Below the pieces are notes generated by a model, which saw only the letters and a program-made list of their open reading frames with translations, ran no database searches and was not told the origin of the DNA. From Sporolactobacillus sp. THM19-2 (GTDB lineage: Bacteria > Bacillota > Bacilli > Bacillales > Sporolactobacillaceae): a DNA stretch of 64,000 nucleotides. Made by a program: the position numbers and the translations under genes. Every line of letters begins with the position of its first letter. The stretch's first letter is position 1. Positions 33,648-43,914 of the stretch are shown one piece after another. Location of the stretch: positions 51,969 through 115,968 of the forward strand of contig NZ_SEMC01000008.1 in the NCBI RefSeq assembly GCF_004153195.1, written 5' to 3'.

Positions 33648-36278
33648 TTATTTCTTCGGATCTTTTTTTACTTCCTTTTGCAGCTTGTACAACTGATTCA
33701 TCGCGTCCATCGGTGTCATTGTGAGCAAATCCAGGTTTTCCAGTTCACGAATTATTTTATGGCTATGTTTTTCTCCCGGTTTCGACTTTCCCGCCGGTTC
33801 CGGAAACAGGGCAAGCTGCTCGGGGCCTTTTGCATCTGCAGTTTCCCGGGCAACTGCGGTTTCCTGGCGGGCGCCGGCGTCGACCGGCTTATGTTTCGGA
33901 GAATCATTTCCCTTTTCCAGCCCGCTAAGAATTTCAGCTGCGCGTCGGATCAGGTCGTCAGGCAGTCCGGCGAGTTTTGCGACATGAATGCCGTAACTTT
34001 TATCCGCCTGACCTTCCACGACTTTGTGAAGAAAGACGACGTTTCCATTTTCCTCCATTGCTCCCACGTGGATATTTTTCAGCTTATCCAGTTTGTTCTC
34101 CAGAAAGGTCAACTCGTGATAGTGGGTTGAAAAAAAGGTTTTTGCCGCGATGTGATCATGAATATATTCCACTATCGCCTGAGCGATTGCAATGCCATCG
34201 TAAGTCGATGTCCCGCGTCCAATCTCATCCAGCAGGATCAGGCTGTTCTGTGTGGCATGGGTCAGTGCATATCTGGCCTCGTCCATCTCAACCATAAAGG
34301 TACTCTGTCCGGATACCAGGTCGTCAGCTGCGCCAATTCGGGTAAAGATTTGATCGAATATCGGAAGTACAGCCCTGTCCGCCGGAACAAAGCAACCGAT
34401 CTGCGCCATAATCGCAGTCAGTGCCGCCTGGCGCATGTAGGTACTTTTACCACCCATGTTTGGCCCGGTAATCAGCAGCATATCACTCGAGGCATCCATG
34501 TGAATGTCGTTTGAAACAAAGGCACCCTTTTTCATTACCTTTTCAATCACCGGATGCCGACTGCCTGAAATGGACAGAGTCCGGTCATGAGAAAACTCCG
34601 GCTCAACATAACCATTTCGGTCACTGACCGAGGCGAAACTCTGCAGGACATCAAGGCCACTGACCAGGCGGGCCAGCTTCTGCAGCTCCGCACTGTGTTC
34701 CTTGATTTTAGCCCGAACATCACTGAACAGCTGATATTCAAGACCGATGCGCTTTTCTTCCGCCTCCATGATGACGCGTTCCTTTTCTTTCAGTTCCGGG
34801 GTAATAAAGCGCTCTGCATTTGAAAGGGTCTGGCGTCGCTCATAACGGCCTTCCGGCAGGAGTTTCAGGTTTGGCCTGGAAACTTCAATATAATAGCCAA
34901 ATACGCGATTATAACCGACCTTCAGTGATTTGATTCCGGTCTCCTTACGCTCTTTGGCTTCCAGTTCGGCAATCCATCGCTTCCCATTTTTCGTGGCATC
35001 GCGGTAGGTATCCAGCGTTTTGTCGTAGCCGTTTCTGATCATGCCGCCTTCTGCTGTCGAGAATGGCGGGTCATCGACAATAGCCGAGTTAATCAGATCG
35101 CGGATTTCTGTGCAGGGGTTCATTTCCTGACTGTACTTTTTAAGGGAAGGCTCAGGAATTTCAGAAAGCGTCTGGCGGATGGCAGGAATCTGATCCAGGG
35201 ACCGTTTCAGCTGCAGGACTTCACGTGGATTCACATTGCCAAATGAGACGCGACCCACGAGCCGCTCAAGATCATACACATCGCTGAGTGCCGAGCGCAG
35301 TGTTTCCCTTTCCAGCATATGCGTCTTCAGTGCGGCCACCGCATGAAGTCGGTCCTCAATCTCCTCCTGGTTCAAAAGCGGCTTCTCAATCCATTGTTTC
35401 AGCTTCCTGCCCCCCATTGCCGTCTTAACGTCATCCAGAAGCCAGAGCAGTGATCCATAGACTTTTTTGTCCCGATTCGTGTGCGTGAGCTCCAGATTAC
35501 GCCGTGAATGCTGATCAATCATCATATACGCATTAATATGATAAACATCTGCCGGTTGCAAATGATCAAGTGTGCGCTTCTGCGTGGTCACAAGATAATG
35601 CAGCAATCTGCCCAGTGGCCGGAGCAACTTTTCCTGATCAATCCCTTTTGTAATAGGCGTTAGCTGAGCCGGAACCTCATCCCGGGCATCCTCAGAAATC
35701 GTCAGGTTCATCTGTTCAGTCAGGCTGCTGCGCTTCTCTGAGTCAAATTCAGGATCAATGACCACCTCACGTACATCATTTGCAGCGAGTTCCTGCAGTA
35801 CGGCATCCCATGTCGAAATCAGAGTAACCTTTGTTTCGCCGGTTGTCAGATCACACAGGGCAAGGCCGCCTGATCCATCACTGAACGCACTGAGCGCGGC
35901 AAGATAATTATTCTTCTTCGGTTCGATTGAATCATCTTCCATAATCGTGCCGGGCGTGATCATTTGGACGACTTCACGTTTCACCATGCCCTTTGCAAGT
36001 TTTGGATCCTCCATCTGCTCACAGATAGCAATCTTGTAACCTTTGTCAATCAGAACTTTTATATATTGTTTCACAGCATGATAAGGCACGCCGCACATCG
36101 GTATGTATTCATCCTTGCCCCCGTTCCGCGAAGTCAGAGCAATCTCCAGTTCTTTCGACGCTTTGACTGCATCATCGAAGAACATTTCGTAAAAATCGCC
36201 GAGACGAAAAAATAGAAAAGCGTCCGGGTACTGGGCTTTAATGGCCAGATACTGTTTAATCATTGGTGTATAACTCAT
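33648..36278 (-). CDS. mutS: DNA mismatch recognition ATPase MutS
   Basis: 876 residues. The mismatch-binding domain near the N-terminus has FFRLGDFYEMFF with the Phe-X-Glu wedge nearby. The connector, core and clamp follow. The ABC-type ATPase has Walker A TGPNMGGKSTYMRQ (about 607-620) and signature/Walker B LILLDEIGRGTSTYDG. C-terminal residues about 800-870 include FPEP-like linker sequence. ATG 36278 (MSYTPMIKQYL) with GGAGTGG upstream is preferred over a 10-residue extension. It is divergent from the moxR operon. Confidence 0.96.
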   Translation of the reverse strand: MSYTPMIKQYLAIKAQYPDAFLFFRLGDFYEMFFDDAVKASKELEIALTSRNGGKDEYIPMCGVPYHAVKQYIKVLIDKGYKIAICEQMEDPKLAKGMVKREVVQMITPGTIMEDDSIEPKKNNYLAALSAFSDGSGGLALCDLTTGETKVTLISTWDAVLQELAANDVREVVIDPEFDSEKRSSLTEQMNLTISEDARDEVPAQLTPITKGIDQEKLLRPLGRLLHYLVTTQKRTLDHLQPADVYHINAYMMIDQHSRRNLELTHTNRDKKVYGSLLWLLDDVKTAMGGRKLKQWIEKPLLNQEEIEDRLHAVAALKTHMLERETLRSALSDVYDLERLVGRVSFGNVNPREVLQLKRSLDQIPAIRQTLSEIPEPSLKKYSQEMNPCTEIRDLINSAIVDDPPFSTAEGGMIRNGYDKTLDTYRDATKNGKRWIAELEAKERKETGIKSLKVGYNRVFGYYIEVSRPNLKLLPEGRYERRQTLSNAERFITPELKEKERVIMEAEEKRIGLEYQLFSDVRAKIKEHSAELQKLARLVSGLDVLQSFASVSDRNGYVEPEFSHDRTLSISGSRHPVIEKVMKKGAFVSNDIHMDASSDMLLITGPNMGGKSTYMRQAALTAIMAQIGCFVPADRAVLPIFDQIFTRIGAADDLVSGQSTFMVEMDEARYALTHATQNSLILLDEIGRGTSTYDGIAIAQAIVEYIHDHIAAKTFFSTHYHELTFLENKLDKLKNIHVGAMEENGNVVFLHKVVEGQADKSYGIHVAKLAGLPDDLIRRAAEILSGLEKGNDSPKHKPVDAGARQETAVARETADAKGPEQLALFPEPAGKSKPGEKHSHKIIRELENLDLLTMTPMDAMNQLYKLQKEVKKDPKK

Positions 36279-36314
36279 CCACGTCCACTCCAACCGTGTA
36301 TTTCTCATCTCTCA

Positions 36315-36384
36315 ATTATAACACATGGTTTTCCGTACAGCCGGGATCAGTCGCTCTTTCTCATCCAGTGATTCGTGATATAAT
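36315..36384. promoter_or_regulatory. Divergent extended -10 promoters for mutS and the moxR operon
   Basis: Minus-strand TGTTATAAT (TATAAT at 36315-36320) reads toward mutS, and plus-strand TGATATAAT (TATAAT at 36379-36384) reads toward moxR. Both have the TGN extension and poor -35 boxes. Confidence 0.48.
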
Positions 36385-36422
36385 AAATGAAACTTTGCGT
36401 GCAGGAGGAAGGGGACCATTCA

Positions 36423-37367
36423 ATGATCCGGGCATTCGAAAATTTGAAAAATAATGTAAGTAAAGTCCTGACAGGGAAAGATCAGCTCGTAGAATATATA
36501 ATGATTGCACTGATTTGTCACGGACATATTCTCATGGAAGACGTTCCCGGAACAGGGAAGACGATGCTCGCAAAAACACTAGCTAAATCGATTAAAGGGC
36601 AGTTCAGACGGATCCAGTTTACGCCGGATATTCTACCATCCGATATCACAGGGATTGAGTATTTTAATCCGAAATCCGAAACGTTTGAGCTGAGGATCGG
36701 GCCGGTCATGACGAATGTGCTGCTTGCGGATGAAATCAACCGTGCAACACCCCGCGCGCAGTCCAGCCTGCTTGAAGTCATGGAAGAACAGCAGGTCACG
36801 ATTGAAGGGAAAACCTATCCGATCAAGTCTCCGTTTATCGTGATTGCCACGCAGAATCCAATTGAATCCCAGGGAACATTCTCCCTTCCCGAAGCTCAGA
36901 TGGATCGTTTTTTCATGCAGTTATCCTCCGGTTTTCCTTCTGAAGCTGAAGAAAAACAGATGATGCATCTGTATCGCGAGCAGGAGCCACTGGATACGAT
37001 TGAACCGGTCCTCACACTGGATGAGATCTGTTCGCTTCACGATGAGGCCAGAAAAATCAGAATGGATGAAACGGTTGAAGATTACCTGCTCCACATCGTC
37101 CGTGCAACAAGAAACCATGAGTGGATTACAAACGGGGTCAGTCCCCGTGGCACACTGGCACTCATGAAAGCGGCTCAGGCTAAAGCACTTCTGTCAGAAA
37201 GATCTTTTGTTATCCCGGAGGACGTTAAAGAGATGTCAGCCTGTGTTCTGCCCCACAGGCTTGTCCTGTCTATGGAGGGAAATCTGCACACAACCAGACA
37301 GAAACTGTTGAATCAATTACTCGAGCAGGTTGAAGTTCCTGTGGAATCGGGGGCACAGCATCGATGA
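36423..37367 (+). CDS. MoxR-family AAA+ ATPase
   Basis: 314 residues. Walker A MEDVPGTGKTMLAKTLA (about 40-56), Walker B VLLADEINRATPRAQSSLLE, sensor 1 IATQNPIESQGT and MDRFFMQL. MoxR ATPases act as chaperones with partner DUF58 proteins. Start is ATG 36423 with AGGGG 8 nt upstream, rejecting a 12-residue extension. It is first gene of a three-gene operon (4-bp overlap with the next) equivalent to yeaC-yeaD-yebA of B. subtilis. Confidence 0.9.
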   Translation: MIRAFENLKNNVSKVLTGKDQLVEYIMIALICHGHILMEDVPGTGKTMLAKTLAKSIKGQFRRIQFTPDILPSDITGIEYFNPKSETFELRIGPVMTNVLLADEINRATPRAQSSLLEVMEEQQVTIEGKTYPIKSPFIVIATQNPIESQGTFSLPEAQMDRFFMQLSSGFPSEAEEKQMMHLYREQEPLDTIEPVLTLDEICSLHDEARKIRMDETVEDYLLHIVRATRNHEWITNGVSPRGTLALMKAAQAKALLSERSFVIPEDVKEMSACVLPHRLVLSMEGNLHTTRQKLLNQLLEQVEVPVESGAQHR

Positions 37368-38563
37368 ACTGGTCGGTTGAAGATCGGAACAGGCGGATGC
37401 AGTCTCTGTTCTATCTGCTCGGCGTCGCTGTTTTCTTCATCGGATTTTTACGTTTCAAGCCGTTTTTGCTCTTTATTGGGCTGTTCTTTATCGTGCTTGG
37501 CTACACATCTGAAAAATATATGCTCTATCTTACCCGCCATCTTATGCTGATTAACAAGAAAACAGACACCCGTCTGTCCATTGGCGAAAATGGGGAGCTG
37601 ACGCTGATGTTCACAAACACCTCGCGCCTTCCTTTTTTCTCAATTCAGGGAGAACTGGAAATTGATGCGATCGCTGAATTTCGCGAAAGTACACATGAAC
37701 ATCCACAGAGTTGCACTTTCACCTTTTCCATTCCCGCCGGTAAAACGATTAGCATAACCTGTCCGATCACTGCCATCTCCCGGGGCACGGCAAGAATTCG
37801 TTCCTTTCAATTGACCTGTGAGGACCCGCTCCATATCTGTCGCGTCCTGCTCAGGCCGAATGAACTGATCAGAAACAGACTCATCATTTATCCGAAGCCG
37901 CTGCCGGTGGCTAATGTCAGCCAGTTACGCCCCCGGCATCCCGGTTTTGATCCTGCCGCGCATGCACTTTTTCATGATGATACCGCGCCGTCCGGTACGA
38001 GGGATTATTTAACATCGGATCCATTTCGATACATCCACTGGAAAGCAAGTGCAAGATCAGGCAGGCTGCAAACGAAAGTGTTCGAAAAAGTGGCTCACCT
38101 GTCCTGGTGTTTTGTGTTCCTGACAGATCCGGGGAACACCGCAAACCGAACGACAGATGATTTTGAAAAACGGATTTCAGCCACCGCTTATATGACGAAA
38201 TTTTCCTGTCAAAATCAGATCTCCTATTCTATTTACTGTAACAACAAACCGATGGGCAAAAAGATCATCACTGAACTTGAGGAAGGTCACGGTACAGCAC
38301 AGCTGAGAAAAGCGTGGGAATTTCTGGCCTTTATGCAGAAATGGCAGATTAAGACACCTGTTGATCAGTCTATGCGGGCAATAGATCAGATCCTAAGCAG
38401 ATCACAGACCCTTTTTATCATGGACTGGGACCGTGTATCAGAAAACAGCCCGTATTTACTTAAATGGCTGAACTTTGGACACGTTGTCTTTTTCCTTCAT
38501 ATAGAAGGAGATGCCTTATTTTTCAGTACAGTGCCCGCTTCAGGAGGTGAGATGAGTGTTTAA
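37364..38563 (+). CDS. DUF58 family membrane protein (YeaD-like)
   Basis: 399 residues. Two N-terminal membrane helices (about 12-50) precede a beta-rich region and the DUF58 core SGTRDYLTSDPFRYIHWKASARSGRLQTKVFEK (about 207-239). A von Willebrand A-like C-terminal fold follows. It overlaps moxR by four bases and the next gene by eight, indicating tight coupling. It is the usual partner of MoxR ATPases in envelope or stress functions; exact role unknown. Confidence 0.88.
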   Translation: MNWSVEDRNRRMQSLFYLLGVAVFFIGFLRFKPFLLFIGLFFIVLGYTSEKYMLYLTRHLMLINKKTDTRLSIGENGELTLMFTNTSRLPFFSIQGELEIDAIAEFRESTHEHPQSCTFTFSIPAGKTISITCPITAISRGTARIRSFQLTCEDPLHICRVLLRPNELIRNRLIIYPKPLPVANVSQLRPRHPGFDPAAHALFHDDTAPSGTRDYLTSDPFRYIHWKASARSGRLQTKVFEKVAHLSWCFVFLTDPGNTANRTTDDFEKRISATAYMTKFSCQNQISYSIYCNNKPMGKKIITELEEGHGTAQLRKAWEFLAFMQKWQIKTPVDQSMRAIDQILSRSQTLFIMDWDRVSENSPYLLKWLNFGHVVFFLHIEGDALFFSTVPASGGEMSV

Positions 38564-39773
38564 ACGGCTGCCTGATTTACCTTTTCTTTGTTTTATCGGA
38601 TTCTGTTATACATTTACCTGTCTGGTACTGATCCCTTTAACTGTGTGGGGCTGGCGTGTCTTTTTCCCACTTCTGATCCTTTTACTCGTTCAGGGGGGCG
38701 TAATCAGAGTTATTCTGAATAAAAGAGAAATCCGGCTGTCACTCGTTTTGACTCTCTCGACACTCAGCGCAGGTGCGGCATACTTTCTCTTCAGTTTCAC
38801 CCTGACAGCGAGCTGTCTGGTTATTCTGCTTTTTACATCCCTTTCCATGAGCGCTCTGGAGAAGAGAACATCCCACTTCCTCTGGCGTCTGTTTCTGATA
38901 TCGGCAGTTGTGTCTGTTTTCTATTACCTGTTCCTTACTTTTCCGAATTCTTCTTTTCTGTTTCTTCTTCTCCTTACGGAACTGCTACTCCTGACCGCAT
39001 TTATCATCACAGAGCAGAGGAAAGCTATCCGTTTTCTCCCAGGAATGACGCTGCTCTTCCTTTTCGGCATGGGCGTGCTGACCGGCATCATACTTCTGCT
39101 TAAACCAGTCATCGTGTGGATCTATGATTTTATTTTCAACTTTTTCTTTAAAAATATATTATACGCTATTGCTGATGGTTTAAATACCCTCCTGAACAGT
39201 CTGACCAGGGCAGACACCGGTGCACGGATTCAGGAAGCATTTCATGGTTCAAACGCGTCAGACCAGATGAATGAGCGAGCGGATAAAATGTCGCAAATTC
39301 CGCCATATCAGGATTACAGTTTCCTGATTGGAGCCTGCATCATTGCAGCTGTAATTCTGATTTTGATTCTGCTCTTCAAAAAAAGAAGAATCCACCTGAC
39401 CGGTGCGATCATGCCCGCCAGAGTCCAGTCGGTTATCTCTCCCCGTCATCCTGACAAGAAAAACAGACGGAGACGTTTCGGACGATTGATTCCGCCAAAG
39501 AATCCAGTCAGAAAAAATATTTTCCAGCTTCAAAAGCTGGCAGCAAAACATCACTGCACCAGATATAGCAGCGAATCGCTTTCTGAATGGTTTCAGCGGA
39601 TCGGCCTTTACAGTCAGGGCCTCCCGCTCATCACCGGTTATCAGAAAGTGAGATATGGGCGACAGGCGTTATCGCCATGCGAAACAAAAGCTTTTTTTCA
39701 GTCATTGCAGCATATTCGTCATTTAATCCGGGAAAAGGAAGTCTCCCGCGACAAAACAGCCCATAACGATTGA
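38556..39773 (+). CDS. Multi-spanning membrane protein of the moxR operon, YebA position without a transglutaminase domain
   Basis: 405 residues. About six membrane helices in residues 5-220, a seventh near 255-275, then a cytoplasmic basic tail (KKNRRRRFGRLIPPK) and a DUF4129-like C-terminus containing YSSESLSEWFQRIGLY. In B. subtilis the third gene of the set, yebA, encodes a larger protein with an extracellular transglutaminase core. Here the Cys-His-Asp core is missing, and the TM6-to-TM7 segment is only about 35 residues. GTG start with AGGAGGTGA, overlapping the DUF58 gene. Confidence 0.78.
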   Translation: MFKRLPDLPFLCFIGFCYTFTCLVLIPLTVWGWRVFFPLLILLLVQGGVIRVILNKREIRLSLVLTLSTLSAGAAYFLFSFTLTASCLVILLFTSLSMSALEKRTSHFLWRLFLISAVVSVFYYLFLTFPNSSFLFLLLLTELLLLTAFIITEQRKAIRFLPGMTLLFLFGMGVLTGIILLLKPVIVWIYDFIFNFFFKNILYAIADGLNTLLNSLTRADTGARIQEAFHGSNASDQMNERADKMSQIPPYQDYSFLIGACIIAAVILILILLFKKRRIHLTGAIMPARVQSVISPRHPDKKNRRRRFGRLIPPKNPVRKNIFQLQKLAAKHHCTRYSSESLSEWFQRIGLYSQGLPLITGYQKVRYGRQALSPCETKAFFQSLQHIRHLIREKEVSRDKTAHND

Positions 39774-39798
39774 TCCCATCAGCAGAACTGGATATACT
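39770..39798 (+). promoter_or_regulatory. Candidate promoter of the MFS gene
   Basis: TTGATC (39770-39775), 17-bp spacer, TATACT (39793-39798). The -35 overlaps the stop codon of the preceding gene; the leader is about 110 nt. Confidence 0.42.
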
Positions 39799-39916
39799 TT
39801 TCTTATTCTTTATCCTAGAATAGACCTGACAGAGGGGAATGAAAAAACCAAGTATGTGATTTCGTCAAAGTTATCTCTCAAAAATTGAATATCTATTTTA
39901 AAGGAGAGCAACTTTG

Positions 39917-41137
39917 ATGACGAAAAATCACGCATTCCGTTATCTATGGATGGGTCAGTCGCTGGCTAACTGTGGTGATGTATTCTATGTTGTTGGTCTG
40001 ATGACGGTCATTTACGCGGACACCGGTTCAGCATTCCTGATGGCGCTTGTTCCATTTGTTAACACTCTTTCAAGGTTTACCGGTGATCTCACCGCTCCTT
40101 TAATGATCGAATCTGCAGGAGTGAAACGGACGCTTGTTGTTTCTCAGGCTGGTAAAACCCTGCTGCTGCTCTTTTTTGCAGTCCTGTCATCACTGGATAT
40201 AAAGGATGCCCTCTGGGTCATTTTTCTTTTCGTTGCGATCATCAGTTTTCTCGACGGATGGGCAACCCCGTCACGAAATGCCATGATTCCAAACCTGGTT
40301 GTACCTGAAAAACTGGTGAGGGCGAACAGTTTTCTCTCGATGCTTGATCAATGTATCAACATGAGCAGCTGGGCTGTTGGAGGCGTATTCGCCGCCTGGC
40401 TGGGAGGTTCATCCATGATCTGGCTGACCGGTATTCTGTTTGCCCTCTCTACGGGAAGTCTGGCCATGATCAGCTATACGGATGATCGTGTCCGGAGAAA
40501 GCCCATGTCCGGGGAAAGTCCATGGCAAACGGTGAGGGATGGATGGATCATGCTCTGGCGTACGCCGGTCCTGCGCGTGATTGCGATCATTGACGGAATG
40601 GAATCTTTGGCTTTTGTCGTCTGGATCGCAGCTATCATTTATGTTTACGTCCAGGAAGTCCTCCATGTCGGAGCTGCCTTTTGGGGGTATATTAATTTTT
40701 CCTTTTTCGCCGGACTGTTGATTAGCGGAGCAGCCGGATTGCGCTGGTCCTCATTCATACAGGATAACCTGAAGCAGGCGGCACTGGCCGGGCTTTTCAT
40801 CACCGGACTTGTGACACTCTGGTTTGGCTGCAACACATACCCATGGCTGGCCCTCTTCCTTTCTCTATTGGTCGGAATGGCCAATCAGATGAAGGAGATT
40901 TCATTCCAGACTTTGATTCAGACGAACACGAAGAAAGAAAAAATGGGGAAGATCTATGCTGCACTGGATGCGATCGTATCGGTCATGTTCGGGTCAGGCA
41001 CCGTGCTGATCGGATTTCTTGCGGATCAACTCGGTGTTCGATTCGTTTTTATCCTGTCGGCTGTACTCTCATTCCTCACGTTTTTCATCTTTCTGATTCA
41101 TACGCGCTCGGAAAAACCTGAACGCTTCAGTAGATGA
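39917..41137 (+). CDS. Major facilitator superfamily exporter
   Basis: 406 residues, twelve membrane helices. The N-terminal FRYLWMGQSLANCGDVFYVVGL and PLMIESAGVKRTL (motif A region) match the EntS/macrolide-efflux-like (MefA) branch of drug or siderophore exporters. Substrate unknown. ATG 39917 with AAGGAGAG 8 nt upstream is chosen over TTG 39914. It stands alone between the moxR operon and cotE and ends at a shared terminator. Confidence 0.85.
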   Translation: MTKNHAFRYLWMGQSLANCGDVFYVVGLMTVIYADTGSAFLMALVPFVNTLSRFTGDLTAPLMIESAGVKRTLVVSQAGKTLLLLFFAVLSSLDIKDALWVIFLFVAIISFLDGWATPSRNAMIPNLVVPEKLVRANSFLSMLDQCINMSSWAVGGVFAAWLGGSSMIWLTGILFALSTGSLAMISYTDDRVRRKPMSGESPWQTVRDGWIMLWRTPVLRVIAIIDGMESLAFVVWIAAIIYVYVQEVLHVGAAFWGYINFSFFAGLLISGAAGLRWSSFIQDNLKQAALAGLFITGLVTLWFGCNTYPWLALFLSLLVGMANQMKEISFQTLIQTNTKKEKMGKIYAALDAIVSVMFGSGTVLIGFLADQLGVRFVFILSAVLSFLTFFIFLIHTRSEKPERFSR

Positions 41138-41140
41138 CGA

Positions 41141-41178
41141 TAAAAAAGATGGGTCTTGAACTGACCCATCTTTTTTCG
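41141..41178. terminator. Bidirectional terminator between the MFS gene and cotE
   Basis: AAAAAAGATGGGTC-TTGAACT-GACCCATCTTTTTT is a perfect symmetrical terminator between convergent genes. Confidence 0.9.
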
Positions 41179-41211
41179 TTCAGAAAAAAAGGAGAGACGC
41201 CTCTTCTCCTG

Positions 41212-41757
41212 TCACTCGTCTTCATCTGTTAATAACTCGGAGTCCAGTCCATTAAGTTCCTTCTCCAGCTCATCATCATCATAATCGATTTCTTCGAGCC
41301 CGTCTCCTTCTACTTGGACAGTAACTTTTGTTTCCCCGATCACTTCAACCAGAAATTCCCGTTCTACCTGAGCCATCACTTTATTACCGGAAGATGAAAT
41401 TTTCGCTTCCAGGCAGTTCGGTCCCTGCAGCGGGCGTACGCTGCACGTGACATTATCAGCAATCAGATTCTTGTCGCGCAGGGTCAGCCGGATTTTATCG
41501 CGATAGCTGACCGTTTCACAGGCCACTTCGGTACGCGTATTATTGTTATAGGCATACCATGTATTAATGTCATATGTCCCTTCGATGACCACTGCATCCT
41601 TTTGATAGTTCGTTCTATATTTATGATTGATGACCCAGCATCCAAGGATGTTCGAAGGTTTATGCGTCGGTGTTAAGGTGTGAGCGGACTGGCTGAATTT
41701 CTTTCCCTTACCGCAAACAGCTTTCGTGATGATTTCCCTGTAAGCATGATCTGCCAA
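41212..41757 (-). CDS. cotE: Outer spore coat morphogenetic protein CotE
   Basis: 181 residues. The family start ADHAYREIITKAVCGKGKKFSQ and block SNILGCWVINHKYRT are clear. The C-terminal tail is acidic (EIDYDDDELEKELNGLDSE) as in B. subtilis, where it recruits outer coat proteins. TTG start at 41757 with AAAGGAGG. It lies between ymcA and mutS as in B. subtilis, although an unrelated four-gene plus-strand block now separates it from mutS. Confidence 0.96.
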   Translation of the reverse strand: MADHAYREIITKAVCGKGKKFSQSAHTLTPTHKPSNILGCWVINHKYRTNYQKDAVVIEGTYDINTWYAYNNNTRTEVACETVSYRDKIRLTLRDKNLIADNVTCSVRPLQGPNCLEAKISSSGNKVMAQVEREFLVEVIGETKVTVQVEGDGLEEIDYDDDELEKELNGLDSELLTDEDE

Positions 41758-41787
41758 AAGTACAAACCTCCTTTGCCTTCTTCACTT

Positions 41788-41815
41788 CATGTTATGCAGG
41801 GCGAATAACACGTGT
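41788..41815 (-). promoter_or_regulatory. Sigma-K-like promoter candidate of cotE
   Basis: Minus-strand AC, 17-bp spacer, CATAACATG differs from the sigma-K -10 CATANNNTA at the last base. CotE has a sigma-K promoter in B. subtilis. A sigma-E box is not clear. Confidence 0.38.
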
Positions 41816-41836
41816 GAATCTCTCGTGACACCTGCA

Positions 41837-41869
41837 TATAAAAAAAAATCCCTGCATCCATTGCAGGGA
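41837..41869 (-). terminator. ymcA terminator
   Basis: CCCTGCA-ATGGA-TGCAGGG followed on the minus strand by ATTTTTTTTTATATG. Confidence 0.85.
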
Positions 41870-41898
41870 AACAATCATCTGTCAGTATCTCTTTATTT

Positions 41899-42258
41899 TT
41901 ACTGATCTCCCGTTACACGGCGGGAGATGAGGCGTGTAATCTGCTGAAGAAAATCGTTTGCTTCTCCCTGGGATTGTTTAAATTCCTGAACGACAGGGAT
42001 AGCATCCAGTTCCTCCTGAAGTTGATGAAGTTTCTCCTCATTTCGTTTATATGCCTCATGTTTCTGAAAGTGCTGTAGATTTACTGATTCCTTTTGATAA
42101 CGTTTGATCTGGTCTATTAGCTGAAGGACTTTTTGATTTGCGCTGATTTTGGCTTCGGCATGCTTATAAAACTGAATCTGATTTGTTGATCCCATTCGTG
42201 AAGCCAGTTCCTTTGCCTTCGCCATAATTTCCTCATTCGAATACTGCGGTCTGGTCAT
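41899..42258 (-). CDS. ymcA: RicA (YmcA), YlbF/YmcA family regulator of RNase Y
   Basis: 119 residues, mainly helical ([20 protein letters not shown], then [16 protein letters not shown]). In B. subtilis RicA forms the RicA-RicF-RicT complex, which carries Fe-S clusters and directs RNase Y to specific operon mRNAs, also affecting biofilm, competence and sporulation. The ATG 42258 has GGAGGT 9 nt upstream and overlaps the miaB stop by four bases. RNase Y is encoded 4 kb away on the same strand. Confidence 0.92.
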   Translation of the reverse strand: MTRPQYSNEEIMAKAKELASRMGSTNQIQFYKHAEAKISANQKVLQLIDQIKRYQKESVNLQHFQKHEAYKRNEEKLHQLQEELDAIPVVQEFKQSQGEANDFLQQITRLISRRVTGDQ

Positions 42259-43742
42259 GATTGGCTGACCTCCGGCTCTCTCTGCCACTCTCCATCCAGT
42301 GACCACATTTTTGTTTCAGTCACTTTGACCTGCACAAGCTGACCAATCAGCGATTCAGGGCCGGAAAAATTAACGACTTTATTGGTTCGGGTATGACCAG
42401 TAAGCATTTCTGCATTTTTCCGGCTGGTTCCTTCTACCAGAACTTCAACCACCTGATCCTGATATTTTGCATTACTCTCTTCCGCCAGCTGATCAACCAG
42501 TTTATTGAGCCGTTGCAGACGTTCCTTTTTGACTTCCATTGGGATATTATCCTTCATTCGTGCAGCAGGAGTCCCGGCCCGTGGAGAGTAGATAAACGTA
42601 TAGGCTCCATCAAACCGGCACGTTCTGACAAGAGACAGGGTATCCTCAAATTGTGCTTCCGTTTCATTCGGAAAACCGACAATGATATCGGTTGTAAATG
42701 AAGCACCAGGAACTACTTTTTTTATTTTATAGAAGAGATCAAGGTAACGTTCACGTGTATATCCGCGCCCCATGATCTTCAGGATATCGGAATTACCGGA
42801 CTGAACAGGAAGATGAATATGTTCACAGAGATTCCCACCCTTACCCAGTACTTCGATCAGATGATCATCGAAATCTTTAGGGTGACTGGTCATGAAACGG
42901 ACACGCGGAATACCGATTTTGCGGATCTCATCCATCAGATTGCCCAGTCCATAATGATCAAGATCCTTAAGATCTTTACCATAAGCATTAACATTCTGAC
43001 CCAGAAGCGTCACTTCTTTATAACCCTGTCGGGCAAGGTCACGAACTTCCTCAATAATTTCTTCCGGACGCCGGCTGCGTTCTTTTCCGCGTGTATAAGG
43101 AACAATACAGTAGGTGCAGAACTTATCACAACCGTACATGATATTAACCCAGGCCTGAAAATGGCCTTTACGTGCCTGGGGAAGATTTTCGATGATATCT
43201 CCTTCCTTGGACCAGACTTCAACGACCATCTCTTTACTGAACAGGGCTTCCTGAAGCAATTGCGGCAATCTGTGAATATTATGCGTACCAAAGATCAGAT
43301 CAACCTGAGGATATTTGTGCAGAATTCTATTTACTACTGTTTCTTCCTGAGCCATGCAGCCGCAGACACCGATGATTAAACCGGGGTTCTCTCTTTTGAG
43401 CGGTTTCAGATAACCAATATGTCCGAACACTTTGTTTTCTGCATTTTCCCGAATCGCACAGGTATTAATCAGAATGACATCTGCTTCAGCAATTTCTGCT
43501 GTTTCGCTGTACCCCATTTCTTGAAGAATACCGGCCATGACTTCGGTATCATGCTCATTCATCTGGCAGCCATAGGTTTCGATTAAGTACTTTTTATTTC
43601 GACCGATACCTTTCATTTCATCAGGAATACTGAAATCATTTATGATATGAACCTTTTCTCTGCGACGTCTTCTTGCCGCTTTAAGAGAAGGCGGCTGGAA
43701 GTACCTGGAAAAATCCACTTTGCTGAATTTTGACTCGACCAC
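42255..43742 (-). CDS. miaB: tRNA-2-methylthio-N6-dimethylallyladenosine synthase MiaB
   Basis: 495 residues. The N-terminal UPF0004 domain has [29 protein letters not shown] and [10 protein letters not shown] with the three auxiliary-cluster cysteines. Radical [23 protein letters not shown] follows, then a C-terminal TRAM domain ([16 protein letters not shown]). It methylthiolates i6A37 produced by MiaA. The start is GTG 43742 ([11 protein letters not shown]) with AGGGGG upstream; the 73-residue upstream extension lacks family character. The CDS overlaps ymcA by four bases. Confidence 0.95.
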   Translation of the reverse strand: MVESKFSKVDFSRYFQPPSLKAARRRRREKVHIINDFSIPDEMKGIGRNKKYLIETYGCQMNEHDTEVMAGILQEMGYSETAEIAEADVILINTCAIRENAENKVFGHIGYLKPLKRENPGLIIGVCGCMAQEETVVNRILHKYPQVDLIFGTHNIHRLPQLLQEALFSKEMVVEVWSKEGDIIENLPQARKGHFQAWVNIMYGCDKFCTYCIVPYTRGKERSRRPEEIIEEVRDLARQGYKEVTLLGQNVNAYGKDLKDLDHYGLGNLMDEIRKIGIPRVRFMTSHPKDFDDHLIEVLGKGGNLCEHIHLPVQSGNSDILKIMGRGYTRERYLDLFYKIKKVVPGASFTTDIIVGFPNETEAQFEDTLSLVRTCRFDGAYTFIYSPRAGTPAARMKDNIPMEVKKERLQRLNKLVDQLAEESNAKYQDQVVEVLVEGTSRKNAEMLTGHTRTNKVVNFSGPESLIGQLVQVKVTETKMWSLDGEWQREPEVSQS

Positions 43743-43914
43743 AGCTTTGCCCCCTTTTTTTATTTCAATCTTTAAATTATAACAAACTATGCGTGTGAAT
43801 GGAAGAATCGACGCATGGTTCGGGGCAGGGCTTTGTAGGGGGAAGGCAGAAGAAAAATAAGATACCCTTGTAATTAATGTGAGGTGAACATGCTGTGACA
43901 GCAGATGGACCGGT

